Shown here: positions 34,472-42,435 of the stretch, one piece after another
How the letters are laid out: every line of letters begins with the position of its first letter
Numbering within the stretch: the first letter of the stretch is position 1
NCBI RefSeq assembly: GCF_013778455.1
Contig: NZ_JACEHE010000031.1
Location: 1 to 64,000 of the forward strand
Length of the DNA stretch: 64,000 nt
Source of the DNA: Streptomyces himalayensis subsp. himalayensis
GTDB taxonomy: Bacteria; Actinomycetota; Actinomycetes; Streptomycetales; Streptomycetaceae
Direction of reading: 5' to 3'
Notes under the pieces: model-generated
Told to the model about the DNA's origin: nothing
Seen by the model: the letters and a program-made list of their open reading frames with translations, nothing else
Database searches by the model: none
Made by a program: the position numbers and the translations under genes

Positions 34472-34493
34472 CACGCACCATGAAAACCCCAGG

Positions 34494-34569
34494 TCAGGGC
34501 CACACCAGGCAATACGGCTGATGCCCCGCCTCATGCAACCGATGGCTGAAGTCCTGCCACTCGTGCAGC
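34494..34569. repeat. attL: left 76-bp direct repeat
   Basis: This copy is identical to 38951-39026. It encodes, on the minus strand, the tail ending HQPYCLVWP of the target gene without the rest of the gene. Just outside, the AAACCCCAG flank is also shared apart from one mismatch. Confidence 0.9.
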
Positions 34570-34618
34570 GAATGGGGGCAGGAGGGCGCTGACCTGGGGT
34601 TCCGCAAGGGAATGTGAG

Positions 34619-35564
34619 TTGACCTGGGAAAACTCCTCTCGGCAGTTCTCGCTGTGCCTGGCCATCGAGGAGCCGGAGCTGTTCCAGCACCCACCTCAGG
34701 CGCGGACGTTCGCGAAGGTGCTCCGCGAGCTGGTCAGCACCTCTCCGCAGGGCCGTACGCAGGTCATGTACGCCACTCATAACCCCGTCTTCATCGATCC
34801 GAAGGGTTACCACCAAGTTCGACGCCTTGGCCGCGCTGCTGGCGAGGACCACCCCGTCACTGAGGTGTGGCAGGCCACGGAGGGGGATCTGTGCAGGACC
34901 CTCGACGGGCTGGTCGACAAGAAGGTGATCAGGAGCAGGACCGAGGGGACGCTGGGAGGTGCCCCTGGCAGAGGGCTTCTTCGCCCATGCCGTGGTGCTG
35001 GTCGAGGGACGCGGGGACGAGGGAGTGATCACCGGTTGCGCGGACCGGTCGGGGATCAACCTGGGCGCGGAGGGCATCAGCGTCATCGAGGTCCACGGCA
35101 AGGACAACCTCATGATTTCCGACGCGCTCTTCAGCGCCTTGGGCGTGCCCTGCTACGTCGTATTCGACGGTGACGCCGACATGGAGGAGCGTAAGCGGGA
35201 ATCGGTGCGCCACCTCATCCCTCAGCAGCGCCAAGAGAAGGAGCAGGAGTTCGAGCGCCAGGCACGCAACAACCGGACCAAGAACGCGAACCTTCTCCAG
35301 TACCTGGGCGCGACACCGACTCCCCGGCCTACCGACGACTCGACCGGCCGTTACACCGTCTTCGAGGACACCCTGGAGACCTATCTCGCCCAGCACTGGC
35401 CAGCCTGGGACGAGCGCAGGCAGGACCTCGTCCGGTCCGGTGAGGGCCTTGGCGGGAAGAATGCGGCGACATACCTGGAGACAACCGGGACGGTCGCGAC
35501 GGAGCCTCCGTTCCTGTTGCACGCCTTGATGGAGAACATCCGCTCGCTGGCTGGGCGCTGGTAG
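34619..35564 (+). pseudogene. Remnant of an OLD-family ATP-dependent endonuclease
   Basis: Sequence resumes at the Walker B-like AIEEPELFQHP and continues through HNPVFID, then changes frame near 34950-34960. It goes on as a TOPRIM domain with VLVEGRGDEGVI (Glu) and VVFDGDAD (Asp pair) to the stop at 35564. The N-terminal ATPase half with Walker A is missing. Intact relatives are overcoming-lysogenisation-type nucleases linked to anti-phage defence. The first piece ends 10 bp into the element, so the truncation coincides with the left end. Confidence 0.8.
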
Positions 35565-35605
35565 CTGGGCGGCGCCTCATCGTAGGCGTTCCTAGATGTT
35601 GCGGG

Positions 35606-36571
35606 TCAGGACGTTGGTGACGGCGCATAGTGGTGGGCGAGGTCGGTGGCGAGGTCGCGGAGGTGAGCCCTGGCTTCGGCGGGGCCGTGCACAGTGATGG
35701 TGCTCCCGAACGGCAGTAGTGTTCGCACGTCCTCCAGGTGCAGGAAGCGGATCCTCACCCTGTGGCCGGTGGTGGATTCCTCATGGTCGTCCTGGACGAG
35801 TCGTTGGCCGAGGATCCGTCGCGCTCGCTCGATCTGGGTCTGGTCGATGGTGGCGCTGACCTCTATCGCATGGTTGTGTTCCCACTGGTCAACGAGCGCT
35901 GCAGCGACGGTGGCCAGGGTCTGGTTCTCGCGGATCCGTCGTGGCTGGTCGACTTCTTTCCACGTGGTGATCCGTTCGAGTCGGTACATCCGTGGCAGTC
36001 GGGCACAGTCGGCGACGAGGTACCAGATGCCGGCCTTGGCGAACAGCCCGTAGGGATCCACGACCAGGTCGCTTGGGCATGATTCGCGTGGGCTGTCGTA
36101 CTCGATCCGTAGCCGGCGACCGCGCCGCACCGGGCCGATCAGCGAAGCCGGGGTCGTGCCGGAAGCACGGGCCTGGAGCCAGGGACGGCTGTCCACGTGC
36201 ACTACGTCCGTGAGCGGCAGGAGCTCATCAACTCGACGTGGCTGGGCAGCGGCGATCTTGGAGAGCGCGCGCCGGCTTTCGACCGATGCGTCGAGCTCCG
36301 CACGTTGCTTCTCGTCCAGCCCGGCGAGCGAGAGATGATCACGCTCGCCCGGCGTGAGTCGCGTGAGGTCGAGCCCGGACCCGGGCAGCATGGTCACGCC
36401 TCCGAGGCGGCCCCGTTGCGCGGTCACCGGCAGACCGGCCTCGCGGAGCCAGTTCAGGTCCCGGGTGACGGTTCGAAGGGACACCCCGAGCGCCGAGGCG
36501 AGTTCCTGTGTGGTCACGGCATTCCTCGATGCCAGGAGCAGCATCAGGGAGAAGAAGCGGTCTGGGGTCAC
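35606..36571 (-). CDS. WYL-domain transcriptional regulator (YafY/PafC type)
   Basis: The 321-residue regulator has an N-terminal HTH_11 (LASALGVSLRTVTRDLNWLREAGLPV) and a WYL domain (LRIEYDSPRE ... DPYGLFAKAGIWYLVADC ... YRLERI) plus a C-terminal extension (WCX). GTG start at 36571. It is divergent from the VOC gene, with 92 bp between them, a typical regulator-target pair within the element. Confidence 0.9.
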   Translation of the reverse strand: MTPDRFFSLMLLLASRNAVTTQELASALGVSLRTVTRDLNWLREAGLPVTAQRGRLGGVTMLPGSGLDLTRLTPGERDHLSLAGLDEKQRAELDASVESRRALSKIAAAQPRRVDELLPLTDVVHVDSRPWLQARASGTTPASLIGPVRRGRRLRIEYDSPRESCPSDLVVDPYGLFAKAGIWYLVADCARLPRMYRLERITTWKEVDQPRRIRENQTLATVAAALVDQWEHNHAIEVSATIDQTQIERARRILGQRLVQDDHEESTTGHRVRIRFLHLEDVRTLLPFGSTITVHGPAEARAHLRDLATDLAHHYAPSPTS

Positions 36572-36663
36572 GCGCCAAGTTTTTCAAGAATTGCGACATG
36601 ATGCGGCGCATATCCTGGTCAGGCTGGCGGATGCGTACCCACGACCTGCGAGAAGGAAGAACC

Positions 36664-37029
36664 ATGACCACATCCGTCGTGTCCATCGTCTACGTGAACG
36701 ACGCTCCCGCCGCAGCACGTTTCTACGGCGACCTCCTCGGCATGAGCCCGTCGTTCGAGACTCCGGGATACATCACCTTCGACCTCGGGCCAGGCGCTGA
36801 CCTCGCTGTGTGGTCCGGCCAGTTCGAGGATCTGTCAGCGGACGTCCCGCGTACCAGTGAGGTGTGCCTGGCCATCGACAGTGGGCCCGACGAGGTCAAC
36901 GCGATCTTCAAGCAGTGGCAGTCCAAGGGCGTCACGATCCTGCAGGAGCCTCATGATGCGGGGTTCGGGCTGACCTTCCTCGCAGCCGATCCTGACGGGA
37001 ACCGTATCCGCGTCGCACCGCGGGGCTGA
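36664..37029 (+). CDS. VOC-family (glyoxalase/bleomycin-resistance fold) protein
   Basis: The 121-residue single-domain VOC protein shows SIVYVNDAPAAARFYGDLLGM at its N-terminus and GLTFLAADPDGNRIRV at its C-terminus. RBS GAGAAGGAAG precedes ATG 36664. Likely substrates range from small electrophiles to antibiotics; none can be assigned. Confidence 0.88.
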   Translation: MTTSVVSIVYVNDAPAAARFYGDLLGMSPSFETPGYITFDLGPGADLAVWSGQFEDLSADVPRTSEVCLAIDSGPDEVNAIFKQWQSKGVTILQEPHDAGFGLTFLAADPDGNRIRVAPRG

Positions 37030-37100
37030 AAGGCCGCAATGTGGCAGGCGCGTACGATAGGTGTCGCGCCTGCCCTCGTCTGACTTCGAGAGGACGACGA

Positions 37101-37590
37101 GTGCCCCACGCGAATGCGCCCCTGAGCGTCGAGGGCCGTAGGCAGCTCGTGAAGCGGTGCCAGACACGTCCCATTGGCCACGTCGCCGCTGAGATGGGTA
37201 TCTCTCGCGCATGCGCCAGCATTGGGTAAATCGCTGGCGGCTACACGGTGATGCGGGATTGCAAGACCGGCCGTCGAGTCCGCACCGGAGTCCGAACGCG
37301 ACTCCAGCAGGGGTCATCGAGCAGATCGAGTCCTGGCGCCGCGAACTCAAGTGGTCCGCGCAAGGACGCGACGGCTGCTGCTTTCCTCGCCCGGCGAAGG
37401 TCTGGTTCGCCGCCCACGGCATCAACCACATCCACTGGGTCGTCACCGACAATGGCGCTTGCCACCGCTCCGGCGACTTCGCCCGCATCGTCGGGCAAGG
37501 CACCCGGCATCAGAGAACCAAGCCATACACACCTCGGCACAACGGGAAGGTGGAGCGCTACCAGCGCATCACGGCCGAGGAGCCGAGGCC
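37101..37590 (+). pseudogene. IS481-family transposase remnant
   Basis: An N-terminal fragment (MPHANAPLSVEGRRQL...GISRACAS) is followed by a one-base frameshift near 37219, then VNRWRLHGDAGLQDRPSSPHRSP. After an internal deletion come a frame change and the catalytic-core part WFAAHGINHIH-VVTDNGAC-RSGDFARIVGQGTRHQRTKPYTPRHNGKVERYQ. The C-terminus is missing where integrase sequence begins. The catalytic Asp (TDNG) and Glu (GKVERY) remain, but the gene is clearly broken. Confidence 0.85.
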
Positions 37591-37623
37591 GAGTGCGGCG
37601 AACACAAGAGCCGTACGAAGCGG

Positions 37624-38883
37624 ATGGTCCCCACCGCCGACCACGGCATCGGCAAGCGCTGGCAGGTCTGTTACCGCGACCTGGATGGCCATCAGCGCAA
37701 GGAGAACTTCCACACGAAGGCCGAGGCGGACAACCGTGCCGCCGAGGTCGACGTCGAGATCCGGCGCGGGTCCTACGTCGTCCCGGCCGAGACGAAGCAG
37801 ACGCTCGGCGCCTACGCGCAGAAGTGGCTCGACGCGAACTCCGTCGGCCCGACGACCGCGCTCCGTTATGAGGCGACCGTTCGCAATCACATCGTCGGAC
37901 ATCCCGGCCGACGCGAGCTGCGGTCTCTCAACCAGCCCTCGATCATTCAGGGTTGGATTCGCACGCTCCAGGACGCCGAACTGGAGGTGTCGACGATCGA
38001 GGGCATCTTCGACATCCTCTCCAGCATCCTCGGCATGGCCATGGAGGACGGGCTGCTGCCGAAGAACCCCTGCAAGGCGAAGGCGGTCAAGCTGCCGACG
38101 GCGACCAAGAAGAAGATCATCCCCTGGTCGTTGGAGCGCGTGCGTGCCGTAATAGCCGGACTCCCCAAGCGCTTCCAGGCCGGCGGCAAGCTCGCCTTCG
38201 GCTGCGGCCTCCGCCAGGGCGAGGTGTTCGGCTTCGCTGTCGAGGACATCGACTTCAAGGGTGGCTGGATCCACATCAACCGCCAGATGCGGTTGGTCGG
38301 TACGAAGCAGGTCTTCGCCCTGCCCAAGGGCAACAAGATCCGGTCAGTGCCCCTGCCCGCTCAGCTCGCAGCCGCCCTCAAGGCCCACATGAAGGAGTTC
38401 CCTCCGGTCGCGGTCACCTTGCCCTGGACCAAACCGGACGGTGAGCCGAAGACCTTCCGCCTCCTCTTCGTCGACGCGAAGGAGCGGGCGTACAACCGCA
38501 GCGTCTTCAACATGGGCGACTGGAAGCGCGCCCTTGCTGCCGCCGGAGTGATCCCACCCCGCGAGCGCGGCGCGCGCTACCTCCAGGCGGCCCCCGAGGA
38601 CGGCATGCACGCCCTCCGGCACGCTTACGCCTCCGTGCTCCTGGACGCAGGGGAGAGCATCAAGGCGCTCTCGGAGTATCTCGGGCACTCGGACCCCGGC
38701 TTCACGCTACGGACGTATACGCACCTGCTGCCCTCCAGCGAGACCCGCACGCGCAAGGCGATCGACGATGCCTTCACGGAAACGGAAGCCGAGGCGGAAG
38801 ACGACGGCGACCAGCCCGCCGCCGAGGGCACATCAGCACCCCCAGCAAAACCAATGTGCCCTCAATGTGCCCTGGCCGCCTGA
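37624..38883 (+). CDS. int: Tyrosine recombinase (integrase) of the element
   Basis: This integrase of about 419 residues has an N-terminal AP2-like arm-binding region (GKRWQVCYRDLDGHQRKENF), a SAM-like core-binding domain, and the catalytic domain. The latter includes Arg in CGLRQGEVFG (near 196), HALRHAYAS (HxxR, near 328), and GHSDPGFTLRTYTHL (His and nucleophile Tyr near 364). The ATG at 37624 is tentative. The IS481 remnant ends just upstream and the N-terminus may be trimmed (a residual AECGEHKSRTKR precedes in frame). It lies 67 bp from the right attachment repeat. Confidence 0.9.
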   Translation: MVPTADHGIGKRWQVCYRDLDGHQRKENFHTKAEADNRAAEVDVEIRRGSYVVPAETKQTLGAYAQKWLDANSVGPTTALRYEATVRNHIVGHPGRRELRSLNQPSIIQGWIRTLQDAELEVSTIEGIFDILSSILGMAMEDGLLPKNPCKAKAVKLPTATKKKIIPWSLERVRAVIAGLPKRFQAGGKLAFGCGLRQGEVFGFAVEDIDFKGGWIHINRQMRLVGTKQVFALPKGNKIRSVPLPAQLAAALKAHMKEFPPVAVTLPWTKPDGEPKTFRLLFVDAKERAYNRSVFNMGDWKRALAAAGVIPPRERGARYLQAAPEDGMHALRHAYASVLLDAGESIKALSEYLGHSDPGFTLRTYTHLLPSSETRTRKAIDDAFTETEAEAEDDGDQPAAEGTSAPPAKPMCPQCALAA

Positions 38884-38901
38884 CGGCCCCTCTCCGGCAC
38901 C

Positions 38902-38930
38902 AAAAAGGGCGAGGCCCGAAGACCCCGCCC
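38902..38930 (-). terminator. Element-borne terminator for the target gene
   Basis: On the minus strand a GGGCGGGG/CCTCGCCC stem (one mismatch) is followed by TTTTT, placed just beyond the target gene's stop. It is a diverged version of the terminator at 34450-34471, so the element brought its own replacement. Confidence 0.72.
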
Positions 38931-38950
38931 GAATCCCACGAAACCCCAGC

Positions 38951-39026
38951 TCAGGGCCACACCAGGCAATACGGCTGATGCCCCGCCTCATGCAACCGAT
39001 GGCTGAAGTCCTGCCACTCGTGCAGC
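38951..39026. repeat. attR: right 76-bp direct repeat
   Basis: This copy is identical to 34494-34569 and encodes the C-terminal 24 residues and stop of the target gene in frame with the rest of that gene. Confidence 0.9.
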
Positions 39027-39382
39027 AGTTGGTACACGTTGAACGCGTCGCGCGGGCCGCCGCGGTCCGGGACCGTCGACCAGATGAACGCCGCGGCGCC
39101 CACCGCTTCCTCGCCGACGCCGCGCAGAGGGTCGACGACCGTCATGGGGAGCTTCACGACCGCGTAGTCGGGGTGGAGGACGACCAGTTCGAGCGGGGGG
39201 ACCTTGTGCAGGGGTATGCCCTCGATGCCGGTGAGGACCATCGCGGCCATCGTCTCCGGCTTGATCTTGGTGAACATGCCACCCATGCCGAGTTCGTCGC
39301 CGCCGAGTTCCTCGGGGCGCATCGAGATCGGCACGCGGGCTGCCGTCGCGCCGTCCGGCGCGCCGAAGTACTTGTAGGTCAC
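38951..39382 (-). CDS. Conserved hypothetical protein; integration target of the element
   Basis: This 143-residue protein starts at GTG 39382 (VTYKYFGAPDGATAARVPISMRPEELGGDELGMG). It is rich in conserved-looking segments (EGIPLHKVPPLELVVLHPDYAVVKLPMTVVDPL) and ends FNVYQLLHEWQDF...YCLVWP. I do not recognise a characterised family; it appears conserved in Streptomyces near hemL. It has no signal or membrane segment. The last 24 codons come from the integrated element. The upstream frame may belong to a longer original gene. Confidence 0.75.
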   Translation of the reverse strand: MTYKYFGAPDGATAARVPISMRPEELGGDELGMGGMFTKIKPETMAAMVLTGIEGIPLHKVPPLELVVLHPDYAVVKLPMTVVDPLRGVGEEAVGAAAFIWSTVPDRGGPRDAFNVYQLLHEWQDFSHRLHEAGHQPYCLVWP

Positions 39383-39621
39383 CCCCACCCGGCCACTCCT
39401 GCTTCCCCCCAGCGCTCGCTCCGTCTCGCCCCGAGCCGCTGCCCGGGGTGCCTGTGCTCCGGGTGTCCCGGTCGTCTCCGCCGGCCCGGACTCCGGGCGC
39501 CGCTGCGTGTCCCGCCGGTGTCGTCCCCTTCCCTGACCTGCGGCAGGGGGGCTTCCGGCACGCCGTGGACCGAGGTCACCGGTGTCCTCGCCCAGTCCGC
39601 CACCGCGATGCATATCTCCAC
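39379..39621 (-). CDS. Possible small gene or N-terminal part of the target gene
   Basis: The reading frame from GTG 39621 (VEICIAVADWARTPVTSVHGVPEAPLPQV) has strong G/C third positions for its first 35 or so codons, then loses them. The other frame, continuous with the downstream gene, shows that bias from about 39515 onward. Its stop overlaps the downstream GTG (GTGA). Either a coupled small gene or a frameshifted 5' part of one longer gene fits. The remaining gap (39622-39955) shows only the hemL upstream region. Confidence 0.35.
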   Translation of the reverse strand: MEICIAVADWARTPVTSVHGVPEAPLPQVREGDDTGGTRSGARSPGRRRRPGHPEHRHPGQRLGARRSERWGEAGVAGWG

Positions 39622-39955
39622 CCGACTGCTTTTCTAGGCCGCGCATCCCCCGCGGCGCAACCCGATCATCGTGACAGTGACCTCCCCCACGGCCGCTCGC
39701 CGAAACGTGCGGTGAAACACCTGTCCCATGCCACGGGCGGCTTCGGCATCCGAGACGTGCCGACAGCCGGCCGCTGAGGGCGGTGACTCTCCCTGAGTGC
39801 GGATCCTCCGGGGAGTCTAGGCAGGGCCTTCCCGCCATGACCACTGCAAAAGGGGACGAGCAGTGTGGAGGGCCGGTTCCACACCGGTCACGGCACGGTA
39901 CGGAGCCGGGGAGACCGGAGCTGTGCGCGGAGAACCGGGCCGTACGCTGAGGGGT

Positions 39956-41314
39956 ATGGCAGAGGCGAACAACATCTCCGGCAGCGCGTCGTCCCCGGCG
40001 GCGACCACGCCGTACCCCTATGAGGCGCCGGTCTCGCAGGGGCTCTTCGACCGTGCGGGCCGTGTGACGCCCGGCGGCGTGAACTCTCCCGTGCGCGCGT
40101 TCCGCGCCGTGGGCGGTACGCCCCGGTTCATGGTGTCCGGCACGGGCCCGTATCTGACGGATGCCGACGGCCGTGAGTACGTCGACCTGGTGTGCTCGTG
40201 GGGGCCCATGATCCTCGGGCACTCGCACCCCGAGGTCATCGCCGCCGTGCAGGAGGCCGTCGCCCGTGGCACGTCCTTCGGTACGCCGGGTGAGGGCGAG
40301 GTCGCGCTGGCCGAGGAGATCGTCGCGCGGATCGAGCCCGTCGAGCAGGTGCGGCTCGTCTCGTCCGGCACCGAGGCCACGATGTCCGCCATCCGTCTCG
40401 CACGCGGGTTCACCGGGCGCGCCAAGGTGATCAAGTTCGCCGGGTGTTACCACGGTCACGTCGACGCCCTGCTGGCCGCCGCCGGGTCCGGGGTCGCGAC
40501 CTTCGCGCTGCCCGACACCCCCGGCGTCACCGGTGCCCAGGCCGGCGACACGATCGTCCTGCCGTACAACGACCTGGACGCGGTGCACGCGGCCTTCGCC
40601 GCGCACCCCGGAGAGATCGCCTGTGTGATCACCGAGGCGTCGCCGGGCAACATGGGCGTCGTGCCGCCGCTGCCCGGCTTCAACGCGGGCCTCAAGGAGG
40701 CCTGCACCGCGAACGGCGCCCTGTACATCTCCGACGAGGTCATGACCGGCTTCCGTACGTCGAAGGCCGGCTGGTACGGCATCGACGGCGTGCGGCCCGA
40801 CCTCATGACCTTCGGCAAGGTCATGGGCGGCGGCTTCCCCGCGGCGGCGTTCGGCGGCCGCGCGGACGTGATGGCGCATCTCGCCCCGGCCGGTCCCGTC
40901 TACCAGGCGGGCACGCTCTCCGGGAACCCGGTCGCGACCGCAGCGGGCCTCGCGCAGCTACGGCTCCTGGACGACGCCGCGTACGAGAAGCTCGACGCGG
41001 TGTCGCGTGAGATCCGCGGTCTGGTGGCCGACGCGCTCACCAAGGAGGGCGTCGCCCATCGGCTGCAGAACGCGTCGAACATGTTCTCCGTCTTCTTCAC
41101 CGATGGAGACGTACGCACCTACGAGGACGCCAAGGCGCAGGACGCGTTCCGCTTCAACGCCTTCTTCCACTCGATGCTGGCGCAGGGCGTGTATCTGCCG
41201 CCGTCGGCCTTCGAGGCCTGGTTCGTCTCGACCGCCCACGACGAGCGGGCGATCGAGCGCATCGCCGCCGCCCTGCCCGCCGCCGCCCGTGCCGCCGCGG
41301 AGGCCACCGCATGA
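39956..41314 (+). CDS. hemL: Glutamate-1-semialdehyde 2,1-aminomutase
   Basis: The 452-residue PLP enzyme converts glutamate-1-semialdehyde to 5-aminolevulinate, acting directly after HemA. Features are the FDRAGRVTPGGVNSPVRAF start region, SSGTEATMSAIRLARGFTGR, GCYHGHVD, the SDEVMTGFR pyridine-binding Asp, and the Schiff-base Lys in TFGKVMGGGFPAAAFGG. ATG at 39956. The stop overlaps the phosphatase gene (ATGA). Confidence 0.97.
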   Translation: MAEANNISGSASSPAATTPYPYEAPVSQGLFDRAGRVTPGGVNSPVRAFRAVGGTPRFMVSGTGPYLTDADGREYVDLVCSWGPMILGHSHPEVIAAVQEAVARGTSFGTPGEGEVALAEEIVARIEPVEQVRLVSSGTEATMSAIRLARGFTGRAKVIKFAGCYHGHVDALLAAAGSGVATFALPDTPGVTGAQAGDTIVLPYNDLDAVHAAFAAHPGEIACVITEASPGNMGVVPPLPGFNAGLKEACTANGALYISDEVMTGFRTSKAGWYGIDGVRPDLMTFGKVMGGGFPAAAFGGRADVMAHLAPAGPVYQAGTLSGNPVATAAGLAQLRLLDDAAYEKLDAVSREIRGLVADALTKEGVAHRLQNASNMFSVFFTDGDVRTYEDAKAQDAFRFNAFFHSMLAQGVYLPPSAFEAWFVSTAHDERAIERIAAALPAAARAAAEATA

Positions 41315-42060
41315 GCGCATCGCGTGAAGCCCGCGAGACCGGCACGACCACCGAGAGCGCCGAGACCCCGAAGTCTCCCGCCGGTCGCGACGACATCACC
41401 GTCGTCCACCTGATGCGCCACGGCGAGGTGCACAACCCCGACGGCCTGCTCTACGGACGGCTGCCCGGGTACCACCTCTCCGAGCTCGGGCGGCAGATGG
41501 CCGAGCGGGTCGCCGACCATCTGTCGGCGCGCGACATCACGTACGTCGTCTCGTCGCCGCTGGAGCGGGCGCAGGAGACCGCGACGCCGATCGCGAAGGC
41601 GCACGGTCTGGACATCGCCACGGACAGCCGGCTGATCGAGGCGGACAACGTCTTCCAGGGCAAGGCCTTCGGCGTCGGCGACGGTGCGCTGCGTCGGCCG
41701 GAGAACTGGAAGCACCTGGTCAACCCGTTCAAGCCGTCCTGGGGCGAGCCGTACATCGAGCAGGTCGTACGGATGATGAGCGCGCTGGAGGCGGCGCGCG
41801 ACGCGGCCCGCGGCCATGAAGCGGTGTGCGTCAGCCACCAGTTGCCGATCTGGATCGTGCGCAGCTTCGTGGAGCGGCGGCGGCTGTGGCACGACCCGCG
41901 GAAGCGGCAGTGCACGCTCGCGTCGCTGACGAGCTTCACGTTCATGGGCGACAAGATCGTCTCCGTCGGCTACACGGAGCCGGCCCGTGATCTCGTCCCG
42001 GCCCATCTGCTGGCCGGGGCCAAACCGGTGAAGGGCAACGGCAAGGCCTTCGGGGCCTGA
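41311..42060 (+). CDS. Histidine phosphatase (phosphoglycerate-mutase-like)
   Basis: The 249-residue branch of the histidine phosphatase superfamily has VHLMRHGEVHNPDG (phospho-His), the SSPLERAQETA motif and a second catalytic His in AVCVSHQLPIW. It is translationally coupled to hemL, and the pairing recurs in Streptomyces. The substrate is unknown. Confidence 0.88.
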   Translation: MSASREARETGTTTESAETPKSPAGRDDITVVHLMRHGEVHNPDGLLYGRLPGYHLSELGRQMAERVADHLSARDITYVVSSPLERAQETATPIAKAHGLDIATDSRLIEADNVFQGKAFGVGDGALRRPENWKHLVNPFKPSWGEPYIEQVVRMMSALEAARDAARGHEAVCVSHQLPIWIVRSFVERRRLWHDPRKRQCTLASLTSFTFMGDKIVSVGYTEPARDLVPAHLLAGAKPVKGNGKAFGA

Positions 42061-42110
42061 GCGCTCCGCTGGTAGCGCGGTGATGAACCCGTGTGCCGGT
42101 GAGGGCTGGT

Positions 42111-42158
42111 CGCTCCCCCAAGTTCTCGGCTCCGCTCGAACAGGGGGACCCCCATCGC
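42111..42158. repeat. Dispersed hairpin element
   Basis: TCCCCC-GTTC (42114-42125) and GAAC-GGGGG (42138-42147) form a stem around a TCGGCTCCGCTC loop, followed by ACCCCCATCGC. The same element, with GCTC/GAGC in place of GTTC/GAAC, lies at 12684-12730 inside a coding region. Confidence 0.75.
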
Positions 42159-42183
42159 GGCGTAGCCGCACAATGTCACAGCC

Positions 42184-42205
42184 CCGCGCCCCTTATGGGG
42201 CGCGG
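42184..42205. terminator. Terminator hairpin after the histidine phosphatase gene
   Basis: CCGCGCCCC-TTAT-GGGGCGCGG forms a perfect 9-bp stem 124 bp downstream of the stop. Confidence 0.7.
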
Positions 42206-42249
42206 TAAACCGCACCAGACATCGCCAGGCCGCTCCGGGGTGTCCCGGC

Positions 42250-42290
42250 ATGGCCGTACGGCGGCAGGGTAATCGCCGCTGTACGGCCAT
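42250..42290. other. Strong inverted repeat in the 375-bp gap
   Basis: ATGGCCGTACGGCGGC and GCCGCTGTACGGCCAT pair over at least 15 positions around a 9-nt loop. It could be a second terminator hairpin. The gap 42061-42435 otherwise holds the repeat at 42111-42158, a terminator, and the upstream region of the deacetylase gene, with no gene seen. Confidence 0.55.
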
Positions 42291-42369
42291 ATCGACGCGT
42301 CCGCACGGCTGTCTTGAGCCACTCGGCCGTAAAGGGCCACAGAAGCAGGCGATTGACGGGAACCTCCGT

Positions 42370-42426
42370 GTTCGTTGCGACCTCTAACGGGATGTCCATC
42401 TTTTATGGATATTCAGCGCAACGAAC
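42370..42426 (+). promoter_or_regulatory. Long-range inverted repeat in the leader of the deacetylase-like gene
   Basis: GTTCGTTGCG (42370-42379) and CGCAACGAAC (42417-42426) are perfect complements, enclosing an inner TCCAT/ATGGA hairpin (42395-42409). The right arm ends 9 bp before the ATG, touching the GGGGGCGGA ribosome-binding region. It may be a leader RNA structure or paired operator half-sites. Confidence 0.6.
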
Positions 42427-42435
42427 GGGGGCGGA

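Larger units (their letters stand above)
34494..39026. mobile_element. Degenerate integrative element in the 3' end of a protein-coding gene
   Basis: A 4.5-kb segment lies between 76-bp identical direct repeats. It carries a tyrosine recombinase next to the right repeat, a broken OLD-type nuclease, a WYL regulator/VOC pair and an IS481 remnant. The repeat equals the last 24 codons and stop of the minus-strand gene at 38951-39382. The right copy completes that gene; the left copy is the displaced original end. No excisionase, replication or transfer gene is seen, so mobility is doubtful. Confidence 0.85.

Noticed and set aside
34398..34620. Possible tRNA gene as the attachment site
   Set aside because: The direct repeat encodes the C-terminus of a protein on the minus strand and shows no cloverleaf.
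39448..39777. Plus-strand open frame of 109 codons upstream of hemL
   Set aside because: Composition is Pro/Arg/Ser-rich, typical of antisense frames in GC-rich DNA; no RBS or recognisable motif.
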